A stretch of DNA of 64,000 nt from NORP240 sp965222175 (GTDB lineage: Bacteria; Pseudomonadota; Gammaproteobacteria; Pseudomonadales; Pseudohongiellaceae). The stretch covers positions 4,154,001-4,218,000 of the forward strand of contig OZ244938.1 of assembly GCA_965222175.1 (NCBI GenBank), given 5' to 3'. The translations under genes and the position numbers were made by a program. Shown here piece after piece: positions 16,414 to 25,986 of the stretch. The notes beneath the pieces were generated by a model. It searched no databases. It saw nothing but the letters and a program-made list of their open reading frames with translations, and was not told the DNA's origin. How positions within the stretch are numbered: position 1 is the first letter of the stretch; the number at the start of each line of letters is the position of its first letter.

Positions 16414-18870
16414 ATGAATCTGCGGCAGACCCTGCGACTGCTGGCACGACAGAAATTTTACAGCGCCATCAGCATTACCGGGATGGGGGTGGGCCTGGCG
16501 GTGGGCCTGCTCATTCTGGTGTTCCTGCGCCATGAACTGAGTTTTGACGATTATCATGAGCACAGCGACCGCATTTATCGGCTTCACTGGGCCGACAACG
16601 GCACCGGCTCCCGCTTTGCCACGTTTTTCAATCCGCTGTCACCGCTGCTGGCCGGCGGCTTCCAGGATATCGAGGCGTTTTCCCGCCTGGCGCTCAGCGA
16701 CCGGCTCCTGGAAACCGGCATCGTGCAACAGTTCCGTACCATCAGCCTGGTGGATCCCGGATTTTTCGATCTGTTCAGCTTTCCCGACGTCAGTGGTGAC
16801 GCCAGCGCCATCAGCGACCTGTCCAGCGCGGTGCTGACCCGCTCAGCGGCCCGGGAACTGTTCGGCCAGGAAGACGCGCTGGGACAGACGTTTGTCCTGG
16901 ATGACAGCGCCGTGTTCCGGGTCGCCGCCGTGGTGGAAGATATTCCGGCCAACAGTCACCTGGTATCCAATATATTTATCAATATCGAGAACCTGCCGCA
17001 GCTGTTTGGCCTGCCGGATTTCTGGGACAACATCGGCTCCGACATCATGTATCACTACCTTCGGCTGGCGCCGGGCGTGGATGCCGACGGGTTCGGCCAG
17101 CGGGCTGCCCGCTACGTCACGGAATCCACCCGTATCGGCCGGGATTTCTTCGCCGGAATACAGGTGCTGTTGCAGCCACTTCGGTCCATTCACTTCAGCA
17201 GCGATCTGCAGAACGAAATGACCCTGCGGGATGACATTACCGGCGTGGTCAAACCCCGGCGGCAGGCCACGGATATTATTGTTTTCGCCGCGGTGGGGCT
17301 GCTGACCGTGGCCATCGCCAGCTTCAACTTTGCCAACCTGCAGCTGGCCCAGACCACCCGTCGAACCCGGGAAATCGCGGTGCGCCGGGCCCTGGGGGCG
17401 GACCGTCGGACCGTGGTTTACCAGTTTCTGGGGGAATCGCTGGTGCTCACCGCCCTGGCCCTGCTGCTGGCCCTGCTCCTGTCTGCCGGCCTGCTGCCGT
17501 TGTTCGCCAGCCTGATGGCGGCGCCGCTGGCCCTGGGCAGCGTCGCCACGCTGCCGATGGCTGTCACCGCCCTGCTGGTGGCAACGGCGGTGGCGGTGCT
17601 GGCCGGCGTGTATCCTGCCTGGCAGGCCAGTCGCAGCAATCCGTCCCCGGGACTGCGCGGCGAAGCCGTCAGCGGGCTGAGTAATACAAAATTGCGTTCC
17701 GGCCTGGTCACCCTGCAGTTTGCCGTGGCCGCCGGCCTGGTCATCAGTTGCGGCGTCATCAGCCAGCAGATCGACTATGCCATCTCGAAATCCCTGGGCT
17801 TCGATCCGGAAAATACGGTGATCGTGGCATTACCCAATGGCGCCGCCCGTGCCGCCTACCCGTCGCTGCGCAGCCAGTTGCTGGGCCTGGCAGCGGTGCA
17901 GTCGGTTTCGGCATCGTCCATCGTACCCACCCAGAGCCTGTCGGACGGCTCCAGCTTCACCCGGGCGGACAGCAACCGGCTCGAGTCGTTTCTGACCCGC
18001 CGGGTGAGTGTCAGCGAGGACTATTTCACGGCGCTGGCCATGGATATTGTGGCCGGCAGGCCGCTCAGTGAGAACTATGCCACCGACCCCATGCCAACCA
18101 TCGGTCCACAGAACCTGGAAGTCAGCGGCGGGGTGATATTCAACGAGACAGCGGCACGCCTGGCCGGCTGGCAGGATCCGGAAGACGCCATTGGCGCCGG
18201 CCTCTACTCGGAGTTCAGTTTCGGTGGTAACGATTACCGCATGAACTATACCGTGGTCGGCGTGGTCAACGATGCCCATTTCGGCTCCGTGCGTACGGCG
18301 ATACCCCCGGTGTCATTCACCCTGGACCAGAATCGCCGCACCATGATCGTCCGTGTCCGTGATAGGTCAGTGCCACAGGCCCTGGTCGATATCGACCGGA
18401 TCTGGACCGCCAATCTGCCGGAAATCCCCATCAGGCGCAGCCTGCTGGCCGACAGCTACACGGCTTTTTACGCCGGCGAGATGCGCGCCCTGACGCTGGT
18501 GGTGGCATTTTCCACCCTGTCCGCGCTGATCGCCTGTCTCGGGCTCTACGGACTGGCCTGTTATACCGTCGACACCCGTCGCAAGGAGCTGGGCATCCGC
18601 AAGGTACTGGGGGCGACCTCCCGGGCACTGGTGGGCATGATCACCTGGCAGTTTTCCCGGCTGGTGTTGCTGGCCAATCTGCTGGCCTGGCCGGTGGCCT
18701 GGTGGCTGATGCAGAACTGGCTGCGAAATTTTGCCTATCGCCAGGAATTCGATAGTCTACTGTTTGTCTATGCGGCGGTAATTACCCTGACCCTGGCCAT
18801 CGCCACCACCGGCTGGCGTGTCTACCGGGCGGCAAGCGCCAACCCCGTCGAATCACTGCGCACGGAATAG
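16414..18870 (+). CDS. FtsX/MacB-type ABC permease 2
   Basis: An 818-residue paralogue of the preceding permease with the same plan: an N-terminal helix, a large periplasmic domain, three helices, a second periplasmic domain and three helices. The coupling motifs are TREIAVRRALGADRRTV (about 325) and RKELGIRKVLGATSRAL (about 729). Two different full-length permeases in one operon with one ATPase suggest a heterodimeric membrane unit. It starts 18 nt after permease 1 and is followed after 14 nt by the adaptor gene. Confidence 0.92.
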   Translation: MNLRQTLRLLARQKFYSAISITGMGVGLAVGLLILVFLRHELSFDDYHEHSDRIYRLHWADNGTGSRFATFFNPLSPLLAGGFQDIEAFSRLALSDRLLETGIVQQFRTISLVDPGFFDLFSFPDVSGDASAISDLSSAVLTRSAARELFGQEDALGQTFVLDDSAVFRVAAVVEDIPANSHLVSNIFINIENLPQLFGLPDFWDNIGSDIMYHYLRLAPGVDADGFGQRAARYVTESTRIGRDFFAGIQVLLQPLRSIHFSSDLQNEMTLRDDITGVVKPRRQATDIIVFAAVGLLTVAIASFNFANLQLAQTTRRTREIAVRRALGADRRTVVYQFLGESLVLTALALLLALLLSAGLLPLFASLMAAPLALGSVATLPMAVTALLVATAVAVLAGVYPAWQASRSNPSPGLRGEAVSGLSNTKLRSGLVTLQFAVAAGLVISCGVISQQIDYAISKSLGFDPENTVIVALPNGAARAAYPSLRSQLLGLAAVQSVSASSIVPTQSLSDGSSFTRADSNRLESFLTRRVSVSEDYFTALAMDIVAGRPLSENYATDPMPTIGPQNLEVSGGVIFNETAARLAGWQDPEDAIGAGLYSEFSFGGNDYRMNYTVVGVVNDAHFGSVRTAIPPVSFTLDQNRRTMIVRVRDRSVPQALVDIDRIWTANLPEIPIRRSLLADSYTAFYAGEMRALTLVVAFSTLSALIACLGLYGLACYTVDTRRKELGIRKVLGATSRALVGMITWQFSRLVLLANLLAWPVAWWLMQNWLRNFAYRQEFDSLLFVYAAVITLTLAIATTGWRVYRAASANPVESLRTE

Positions 18871-18884
18871 GATGCAGACTGACC

Positions 18885-20141
18885 ATGACCATGGACCGAC
18901 AGATCGAAAAGCAACCCCGGCCGCTGTGGCAGTGGGCGGCACTGGCACTGTTGATCGCCGCTGCCGGCTGGCTGGCCTATGCCACCCTGAGTGACGCGTC
19001 AATCCGTACCTACCGCGTCGATGCCGATCAGCTGATCATTTCTACCGTACTGCTGGGCGATTTCGAGGATATCATTCCCATACGCGGGGCCATCCAGCCA
19101 CTGAACAGCTTCTATCTCGATGCGGTCAATGGCGGCGTGGTGGACCAGGTGTTCGTGGAGGAAGGCAGTTTTGTCGAAGCCGGGCAGCCCCTGCTGCAGC
19201 TCAGCAACACCAACCTGCGCCTGAGCGCCGCCCAGAATGACACCAACATCACCGAACAGCTCAATTTCCTCGGCAATATCAGTAACAGCCTGGAAACCAC
19301 CAAGCTCAATACCGAGCGCGAGATTATCGATACCGAGTACCGGATCACCGTGCTGGAACGGCAGAAAGCCAGATTTGAGCGACTGGTTAACGACAACCTG
19401 GTTTCCGAGGAAGATTACGATGCCATCCTTGACGAACTGGACTACCAGCGCAGGATCCTGGCGAATACCCTGGCGCGACAGGAAGTGGAAGAAAGAATTC
19501 GCGAAGAGCGCTCGCGACAGATCGAAGTGCAGGTACAGAAGCTGGAAGAAAACCTGGAAGTTTCCCAGAGCAGCTTCGAAAGCCTGCTGGTGCGGGCTCC
19601 CATCAGCGGTCAACTGACCTCACTCCCGGTGGAAATCGGTGAGAGCAAGACCACCGGTCAGCGCCTGGGCCAGATCGACGTGGTGGACCGCTTCAAGGTG
19701 GTGGCACAGATTGACGAATTTTACGTATCCCGGGTGCAGCCCGGGCAACCGGCAACCTTTGCACTGCTGGGCACCGAGTACACGGTCCGGGTGGACAAGG
19801 TCTATCCCGAAGTGACCGCCGGCACCTTTGAAGTGGACATGGTATTTACCGGCCCCACGCCGGACAACGTGCGACGCGGACAGACCCTGCAATTGGAGCT
19901 GACCCTCGGTAACCCGGTACAGTCCCTGCTGCTGCCCCTGGGCGGCTTCGTCCAGGATACCGGCGGTAACTGGGTGTTCGTCCTGGACGAGGACGGTGCA
20001 ACCGCCAGCCGGCGGGAAATCCGGGTGGGACGACGCAACAATCGCTACGTCGAGGTACGCGAGGGCCTGCAGCAGGGTGACAGGGTAATCACCTCGAGCT
20101 ATAACCAGATGGAAGACATGGAACGCATTCAGCTGCTGTAG
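18885..20141 (+). CDS. HlyD/MacA-family periplasmic adaptor
   Basis: A 418-residue membrane-fusion protein. One N-terminal membrane helix (about 16-36) precedes a split biotinyl-lipoyl domain (first half about 60-105, second half near VRAPISGQLTSLPVEIGES at 235-253). Between them is a long coiled-coil hairpin (about 110-230). Beta-barrel and membrane-proximal domains follow. It would bridge the FtsX-type permeases to an outer-membrane TolC-like channel; none is encoded here. ATGs at 18885 and 18891 are both possible starts. Confidence 0.9.
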   Translation: MTMDRQIEKQPRPLWQWAALALLIAAAGWLAYATLSDASIRTYRVDADQLIISTVLLGDFEDIIPIRGAIQPLNSFYLDAVNGGVVDQVFVEEGSFVEAGQPLLQLSNTNLRLSAAQNDTNITEQLNFLGNISNSLETTKLNTEREIIDTEYRITVLERQKARFERLVNDNLVSEEDYDAILDELDYQRRILANTLARQEVEERIREERSRQIEVQVQKLEENLEVSQSSFESLLVRAPISGQLTSLPVEIGESKTTGQRLGQIDVVDRFKVVAQIDEFYVSRVQPGQPATFALLGTEYTVRVDKVYPEVTAGTFEVDMVFTGPTPDNVRRGQTLQLELTLGNPVQSLLLPLGGFVQDTGGNWVFVLDEDGATASRREIRVGRRNNRYVEVREGLQQGDRVITSSYNQMEDMERIQLL

Positions 20142-20175
20142 CTGAATGCCCTGCTTGTTTCGATCCAGGAAACCC

Positions 20176-20799
20176 ATGAACAGGGCGGACACGAAGGCGA
20201 CGACGGCATGGCGGGTTGACGAGTACCTGCAGCGACACTCAGGGTGGGCTTCCCAATTAACCGCGCTGCGCAACATCCTGCGGGCAACGGTTCTGGAGGA
20301 AACCGTCAAGTGGGGGATGCCGACCTATACCCTCGACGGCAAGATCGTGGCCGGTATCGCCGGCTTCAAGAATCATTGTGCATTATGGCTGCACAACGGG
20401 GTTTTCCTCAAAGATCCCGACCAGGTCCTGGTCAATGCCAGCCAGGGCACTACCCGTGGCCTGCGCCAGTGGCGGTTCGGGCCCGGGGACGCTGTACCGA
20501 AGGACCGGGTGACAGCCTATGTCCTGGAAGCAATCGACAATCAGCAGGCCGGAAAGGCAATCACCCCGCGGAAGAAAACCCTGCACATCCCGGCGGAGTT
20601 AGCAGCAGCCCTTGAGGATCCCCCGGTGAAAGCGGCGTTCAACGCCCTGGCCCCGGGCAAGCAGCGGGAGTACGCTGACCATATCGGTGGCGCCAGGCAG
20701 GCGCAGACCCGCCAGTCAAGGCTGGCGAAAGCGCTGCCGGACATCCTCGCCGGCCGCGGCCTGCATGACCGGTACCGCCGGGCTCGAAAGCCGGGTTAA
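20176..20799 (+). CDS. DUF1801/YdeI (OmdA) family protein
   Basis: A 207-residue cytosolic protein. The ATG at 20176 has AGGAAA upstream, while an in-frame ATG at 20146 almost abuts the previous stop and has no ribosome-binding site. The N-terminal domain is DUF1801-like (ETVKWGMPTYTLDGKIVAGI, about 43-62). The C-terminal part is the YdeI/OmdA tail (IPAELAAALEDPPVKAAFNALAPGKQREYADHI region, about 140-175). The function of the family is not established. It follows the ABC operon by 34 nt and may be read from it. Confidence 0.85.
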   Translation: MNRADTKATTAWRVDEYLQRHSGWASQLTALRNILRATVLEETVKWGMPTYTLDGKIVAGIAGFKNHCALWLHNGVFLKDPDQVLVNASQGTTRGLRQWRFGPGDAVPKDRVTAYVLEAIDNQQAGKAITPRKKTLHIPAELAAALEDPPVKAAFNALAPGKQREYADHIGGARQAQTRQSRLAKALPDILAGRGLHDRYRRARKPG

Positions 20800-20819
20800 G
20801 CCCAATCCTTGAAAGGCTG

Positions 20820-21857
20820 TCAGTCGGCGACGCCGAACTCCTGTTCCACCTCGAGGCGCCGCGCACCGGCGAGAATACCGGGCATGGCATAGTTGCCCTC
20901 GTGGCAGGCGTATTCGTACAGCCGACCGTCGGTGGCATAGAAACTCAGCTCGGCGGTCCAGGGCTGCCGGTAGATGTTGCTGTCCTCCACCGTGAACTGA
21001 TAGAAAATTTCATCGTCGGAATAGCGGCTGAAGCGCTCGATAATGCGGCCTTCCCTGGTGATCGGCACGGAACTCTGGCTGAGCTGCAGCGGGTTGATGT
21101 TGACGGTTTCCACCACCAGTTCATCACCTTCGTACCAGCCAACGGAATCGCCGAACCACTGTTCCAGGGCCAGGGGACGTCGATTGGCCCGGGCTTCTTC
21201 CGGGGAATCGTAAATCGGTATGATGCGCGCGTCGTGCACCATTTCCACCAGGATCATCACGTAGTCATCGGTCTGCACAAACTGGTAGGTATTGTTGTAC
21301 AGCGCTCCCATCATTCCCGGCCCGGCCTTGTTGCCGAACCCCAGCAGGCAGCGTTCCGCGTTGGGAATGGCTTCCGGTCCACGGGAATCACCGATACCGG
21401 TGGCGTAACGGGAACCGAAATTGCGCCGCTCAAAATCGTAGTTGGGGTTTTCCAGGCGAGGAACCCGTCCGCTGGGCGGATCCACCACGTAGGAGGTGCG
21501 GTATTCCCCTTTGACCAGGGCCAGGTTGGAGCCGGGATCGACCCAGAAATTGTTGTAGGCCCGGGTGCCGAAGTCCTCGCTGGCAGGCGCCGGCGTATCG
21601 TTGACGCCGTCGCCTTCGTCGAGTCCGCCTTCCAGTCCGGCTATGGGCGTCCTGGCCGCGATGATAGCGGCTTCACGGGGCGATACCACCAGGGAATCCA
21701 CGCCCTGGGGACGATTCAGATTGGTCAGCGAGGCATTGGTCCAGGTGCCCTCAAGGTCCGGGCGGGTACTTTCCTGGGCATTGATTCCACTGACGCCAAA
21801 CAGCGCAGCGGTGATGAAAATTCCGAGTCGGGGTGTGTAAAGTGACAAAATTGCCAT
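20820..21857 (-). CDS. Exported PDLQGT/YACHEGNY family protein, copy 1
   Basis: A 345-residue protein with a signal peptide (about residues 1-27; start ATG at 21857). Family landmarks are PDLEGTW (about 33), a DPPSGRVP segment, ERCLLGFGN, a YNNTYQFVQ..YVMILVEMVHDARI block, WFGDSVGWYEGDELVVET, IIERFSRYSDDEIFY and the C-terminal YEYACHEGNYAMPGILAGAR. Three further members are in this window (38.5, 58.6 and 62.7 kb). I know of no assigned function. It is beta-rich with conserved Trp, Asp and His and is likely periplasmic or secreted. It is convergent with the DUF1801/YdeI gene, 20 nt apart. Confidence 0.82.
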   Translation of the reverse strand: MAILSLYTPRLGIFITAALFGVSGINAQESTRPDLEGTWTNASLTNLNRPQGVDSLVVSPREAAIIAARTPIAGLEGGLDEGDGVNDTPAPASEDFGTRAYNNFWVDPGSNLALVKGEYRTSYVVDPPSGRVPRLENPNYDFERRNFGSRYATGIGDSRGPEAIPNAERCLLGFGNKAGPGMMGALYNNTYQFVQTDDYVMILVEMVHDARIIPIYDSPEEARANRRPLALEQWFGDSVGWYEGDELVVETVNINPLQLSQSSVPITREGRIIERFSRYSDDEIFYQFTVEDSNIYRQPWTAELSFYATDGRLYEYACHEGNYAMPGILAGARRLEVEQEFGVAD

Positions 21858-22158
21858 GGGTATCTCCGGTTGTTGTCCACCAGTACTGTCCTGATGGCAA
21901 CACATTAAGGCCAGTGGTGGCCCGTGTAAACAGCTGCTGCGGTGCCCGTATCCCGGCAAACGGTGGTCCGATCGGTACCCGGGTCCTCGTGATGCGCCGT
22001 AATTGTCATTTAACCTGCTGTATTTGCTTGATAATCCCCCATTGTGGCAGCCCAGCCGCCGATTCACCAGGGCTGGACTCGCCCTGCTTTTTATGCGTTA
22101 AATAAGCGCCCGATTCATTGACCGCTTGAACCAGTCCGAATTCTTTCAGGAGAAGTTT
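21858..22158. other. 301-bp divergent intergenic region
   Basis: Upstream region shared by PDLQGT-family copy 1 (minus) and the PEBP-family gene (plus). Only the AGGAGAA ribosome-binding site before 22159 stands out. I see no repeat, RNA gene or convincing promoter pair. Confidence 0.5.
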
Positions 22159-22734
22159 ATGAAAAAAATGTTAGCTGCAGCCGGTGCCTACACCGCGCTT
22201 CTGTTGTCACTGCAGATCTACGCACAGGACATACCGGAAACCATTACGGTGACCAGTTCCGCCTTCGACCATCACGGCATGGTTCCGCTGGAAAACTCCG
22301 CTTACGGGGACAATACATCAATCGATCTGTCCTGGTCCGACCTGCCATCAGGCACCGTGGAACTGGCACTTATCCTTGACGACCCCAAGGTGGTCGAACT
22401 CGGCATGATGCCGGAACCCTTCGTCCACTGGGTTGCCTACAATATCCCGGCCAGCGCTTCCGGCCTGCCGGCGGGACTGCCTGCCGACGCGCAGGTCATG
22501 GTTGACGGTCTTGACGGCATGATCAACGGCGTCAACGGTACCCGTCGCACCGGGTATTTCGGTCCCCGGCCCCCGGCCAATGGCCAGCTCCATGCCTACC
22601 ACTTCAGGGTCTATGCCCTGGACACCGATCTCGACCTGGAGCCGGGCCTCAACAAGGCGCAGCTGATGGAAGCCATGGACGGTCACATCCTGGCTACCGG
22701 CATGCTGATGGGCCACTACGAACACAAAGAGTAA
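22159..22734 (+). CDS. Exported YbhB/YbcL-type PEBP family protein
   Basis: A 191-residue protein. The ATG at 22159 follows AGGAGAA and starts a signal peptide (residues 1-23). Phosphatidylethanolamine-binding-protein motifs are ILDDPKV (about 71-77), PFVHWVAYNIP (about 88-98) and TGYFGPRPP (about 134-142), which form the anion-binding pocket. Bacterial members (YbhB/YbcL) are of uncertain role. It stands alone and is followed by a strong hairpin. Confidence 0.9.
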   Translation: MKKMLAAAGAYTALLLSLQIYAQDIPETITVTSSAFDHHGMVPLENSAYGDNTSIDLSWSDLPSGTVELALILDDPKVVELGMMPEPFVHWVAYNIPASASGLPAGLPADAQVMVDGLDGMINGVNGTRRTGYFGPRPPANGQLHAYHFRVYALDTDLDLEPGLNKAQLMEAMDGHILATGMLMGHYEHKE

Positions 22735-22764
22735 CCCACGCGATCCCGCAATCTGGCGACACCC

Positions 22765-22794
22765 GATCGGCGGCTGGAACCCCGGCCGCCGATC
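22765..22794 (+). terminator. Hairpin downstream of the PEBP gene
   Basis: GATCGGCGGC (22765-22774) pairs perfectly with GCCGCCGATC (22785-22794) around a 10-nt loop, 30 nt after the stop codon. There is no T-run after it, so it is either a weak intrinsic terminator or an mRNA 3' stabiliser. Confidence 0.5.
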
Positions 22795-22990
22795 AGCCAG
22801 CCGGTAACACAGCGCTGACACCTGCGCCGGACCTACCCTGGCAATCCTTCCCTAAGACACTCACGGCAATTCACAAAAGGCAGTGGTGGGTGCTCTGTTT
22901 GATATTACTCTGACAGTGACGAGCAAGGCCTGGATCACCGGGCCAATCTGCCAACAAAGCAGTGTGATGTACCGATAACCCTGAAGCCTG

Positions 22991-24667
22991 CTAGGGCATC
23001 CCCGGCGGCGGTATGCGTGCCCGGGTCGCCTGCTCGAATCCGTAGGCCAGCTCGATGAGGCGCGCCTCGCTGCAGGCCATGCCGGTGAAACTGACGCCGA
23101 AAGGCCGTGGTCCGGGTTCGAAATCCACGGGCAAAGGCGGGTCGAAATCCATGGTCACCCGGGCGAACGGTACGATTACCGTCGGGTAGCCCGGCCTGGC
23201 GGCGATGCCGGCCCCGCTGGTTGCCGGAAACAGCAGCGCGTCCAGTTCCAGGTCGGTCATGACTTCGTCGATGCCGTGGGTGGCGTTGAGATAGAGGTCT
23301 CGCATCCGGTCGGCCTGGTAACGGTCCCGGTCCGCCTCCAGGTCAAGTGCATCGGCGCCGTCCAGTCGCGCCTGGCCATACCTGATGGCGCCGCGTGGCG
23401 CATTGTCCAGGTTCCACTGGCGCAATTCTCCCAGGCTCGACACCGGCGCCAGGTCTCCCAACGTTGCCAGCCACCGGTTGAAGTCCCGCTTCATGCCATA
23501 GGAAAGCACGCTGCTGTCCGGGGCGGTCAGCAGGTTCTGTCGGGGATCGGGATCGATGATGCTGGGAATATCGGCGGGATCGACAATGATCGCCCCCTGC
23601 TGGCGCAGCACAGCGATGGCCTCCGCCATCACCGACCTGGCCTCGGCATCGAGGCGGGAGCTGGTCTGGTTCTGCCCGGGCAACTGCACGTCCTCGTAAT
23701 AAAAAGCTCGTGGGATACCGATGCGGGCACCCATCAACCCGTCGTCACGCAGGTGTGGCGTGTAGTCGTTGTTTTCCGGCGCCCGGCACAGGCTGGTGGC
23801 CGCGTCATTGGGATCGGCAGCCTTGCCTTCCAGAACTCCAAGCATGATGGCGGCGTCGGTGACCGATCGGGCCATGGGGCCCGCCGTGTCCTGGTCGGCG
23901 GTAATGGGAATGATTCCCCAGCGACTGATACGGCCCACGGTAGGCTTGATCCCCACCAGCATGTTGGCATTGGCCGGCGACAGGATGGAACCGGAAGTCT
24001 CGGTGCCGACATTGGCTGCCCAGAAACTCATGGCGGTGCCGATACCGGAGCTGGAACCACCCACGCCCATGACCGGCCGCCCGTCGTTGTAGCCTTCACG
24101 GGGGTCAGGCCGCGGATCGTAGGGGTTCAAGCCATAGCCGCCGACGGTGCTGTAATTCCCCGGCATACCCGAGGCGACAAAGTTGGCCAGCTCGGTCATG
24201 ACGGTCTTGGCGATAATAATCGCGCCAGCCTCCCGTAAATTCCGGGTCAACGACGCCTCGTAGGGCGGCACAAAGTCCCGGAACACCAGCGCACCGCCGG
24301 TAGTGGGCATATCCAGCGTAAGGATATTGTCTTTCAGGGCCACGGGAATGCCGTGCAGCGGTCCCCGGACTTCGCCGCGGGCGCGCTCCGCGTCCAGGCG
24401 ATCCGCTTCTGCCAGGGCATTGGGGTTCACAGCCATCACCGCGTTCACTTTTTCTTCATAGAGCGCGATTCGCACCAGGTGCTTCTCTACCAGCTCCCTG
24501 GCGGTAATCCGACCCGCCGCCATGGCCTGTTGCATTTCCGTAATACCGGCTTCGACAACATCGAAACCGGAATCGTTGTCGGCAGCCCTGCTGACAGTAG
24601 CAATGCCCGCAAGCAACAGGACAGGGATAACGTATAAGCCGGCCGCGCGGCGCAGTAACAGATTCAT
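22991..24667 (-). CDS. Exported amidase-signature family enzyme
   Basis: A 558-residue protein with a signal peptide (about residues 1-28). The amidase-signature Ser-cisSer-Lys triad is complete: Lys in IPVALKDNI (about 112), the Ser-rich GVGGSSSGIGTA stretch (about 205-216) and the nucleophile Ser in GTETSGSILSP (about 224-234). The family hydrolyses amides, from glutamyl-tRNA to peptide and nitrile-derived amides; the periplasmic form here probably acts on an imported or external amide. GAGG precedes the start. It stands alone. Confidence 0.92.
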   Translation of the reverse strand: MNLLLRRAAGLYVIPVLLLAGIATVSRAADNDSGFDVVEAGITEMQQAMAAGRITARELVEKHLVRIALYEEKVNAVMAVNPNALAEADRLDAERARGEVRGPLHGIPVALKDNILTLDMPTTGGALVFRDFVPPYEASLTRNLREAGAIIIAKTVMTELANFVASGMPGNYSTVGGYGLNPYDPRPDPREGYNDGRPVMGVGGSSSGIGTAMSFWAANVGTETSGSILSPANANMLVGIKPTVGRISRWGIIPITADQDTAGPMARSVTDAAIMLGVLEGKAADPNDAATSLCRAPENNDYTPHLRDDGLMGARIGIPRAFYYEDVQLPGQNQTSSRLDAEARSVMAEAIAVLRQQGAIIVDPADIPSIIDPDPRQNLLTAPDSSVLSYGMKRDFNRWLATLGDLAPVSSLGELRQWNLDNAPRGAIRYGQARLDGADALDLEADRDRYQADRMRDLYLNATHGIDEVMTDLELDALLFPATSGAGIAARPGYPTVIVPFARVTMDFDPPLPVDFEPGPRPFGVSFTGMACSEARLIELAYGFEQATRARIPPPGMP

Positions 24668-24828
24668 CGGAAGCCTCTACACATGCTGTCTACAGGAATA
24701 TGGAACAGGAAACTGCCGATAAGCTACCACATTGCCCGGAACGAGTCTGTCGCGCTTTGCCAGCACCTGCCGCCGCAGGGTCCTTACAGCCCGGTCAGGC
24801 GCGGTAAATTCAGGAAGAAAAAGGCGGC

Positions 24829-25986
24829 CTAGAATCCCCGTTCCACCAGCCACAGCAGTCCCACCTGGGCTATCGCCAGGCCCGAGACCAGTGAACTGAT
24901 TCGCCGCACCCGGGGTTCACTGGTCAACAGCACCAGCAGCGGTACCGCCACCAGGACTATCACCAGCTGACCCGTTTCCACACCCAGGTTGAAGCCCAGC
25001 AGGCTGATGGCGAACTGACTGACCGGCATGTCGAGGTCGGACAGCACATTGGCGAACCCGAAGCCGTGAACCAGGCCAAAGGCGAAGGCGATTTTCCAGT
25101 GCCGCCGACCGAAAATCGGCAGGAGTATGTTGATGCCACTCACCACCACCGACAGAGCAATTGCCGACTCAACCAGCCGCGGCGGCAGTGATACCTGCCC
25201 GGTGCTGGCCAGCACAAGGGTAATGGAATGCGCCAGGGTAAACGCGGTTACCAGCTTCACCGTTTCCATGCCGCTTGCCCGCCAGATACCAGCCGCCGAT
25301 TGACCCCCCCGACGTTGATGGAGCACCACGCCAAGCAACATGGCCACCAGGAAAAGAATGTGATCGATGCCGATCCAGATATGCCAGACACCCTCGCCCA
25401 CGAATTCCGTCAAGGTCGGCATGAATCCCGCTGCGTCCGCCTCCAGCACCAGGCTGCGACGCTGTGGCGCCATGACATGACTGGACAGGGTACCGGCCCT
25501 GTCTATGCCAACGATGCCCCGGTGAGAGCGATCGTCATCGAAAAACAGGTCATAGTGCAGCGCCAATGCGCCAGCCGAGGGGTCACAGCTGCCCTGTAAC
25601 GGGATGACCAGGTAGGGTCCTCCGGCCAGCTGCTCCACCCGGTAAGAACCACCGTCGATGACGCAGCTTCGCTCACCGCTGTGCAGGCGTAATCGGGCCT
25701 GCCAGTAGGCATCTATTCGCTCGCCAGCCTGCCTGATCTCACCCCAGGTTACGGAGCCATCACCGTTGTCATCCAGACCCACGGCGATTTCCAGGTCGGC
25801 GATACCGACCCTGAGCCTGCCGTCGACGGATGCATCGACGACAGTAAGGTCCAGGTAGCTGTCATTGAGCGAGTGAGCCTGTGCGTCACTGACGGCAAAA
25901 ACCACCGACAGCAACATCAACAGTAATCCCGTCGAAAAGTGTCGATCTGTCCGCGGACGCCGGCTACGCGGCGAAACAGTATTCAT
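24829..25986 (-). CDS. HupE/UreJ-type membrane protein
   Basis: A 385-residue protein. The signal-like helix ends at AQAHS (about 38). A soluble periplasmic domain of roughly 150 residues with an EF-like DDNGDGSVTWGE loop (about 75) follows, and then a HupE/UreJ_2 domain with six to seven membrane helices (from HIWIGIDHILFLVAMLLG, about 197). HupE relatives are nickel/cobalt permeases; the His-bearing HIWIGIDH helix is the usual metal-path signature. The ATG at 25986 shares one base with the TGA of the TPR gene (TGATG), so it is coupled. It is third in the DUF4331-TPR-HupE operon. Confidence 0.88.
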   Translation of the reverse strand: MNTVSPRSRRPRTDRHFSTGLLLMLLSVVFAVSDAQAHSLNDSYLDLTVVDASVDGRLRVGIADLEIAVGLDDNGDGSVTWGEIRQAGERIDAYWQARLRLHSGERSCVIDGGSYRVEQLAGGPYLVIPLQGSCDPSAGALALHYDLFFDDDRSHRGIVGIDRAGTLSSHVMAPQRRSLVLEADAAGFMPTLTEFVGEGVWHIWIGIDHILFLVAMLLGVVLHQRRGGQSAAGIWRASGMETVKLVTAFTLAHSITLVLASTGQVSLPPRLVESAIALSVVVSGINILLPIFGRRHWKIAFAFGLVHGFGFANVLSDLDMPVSQFAISLLGFNLGVETGQLVIVLVAVPLLVLLTSEPRVRRISSLVSGLAIAQVGLLWLVERGF

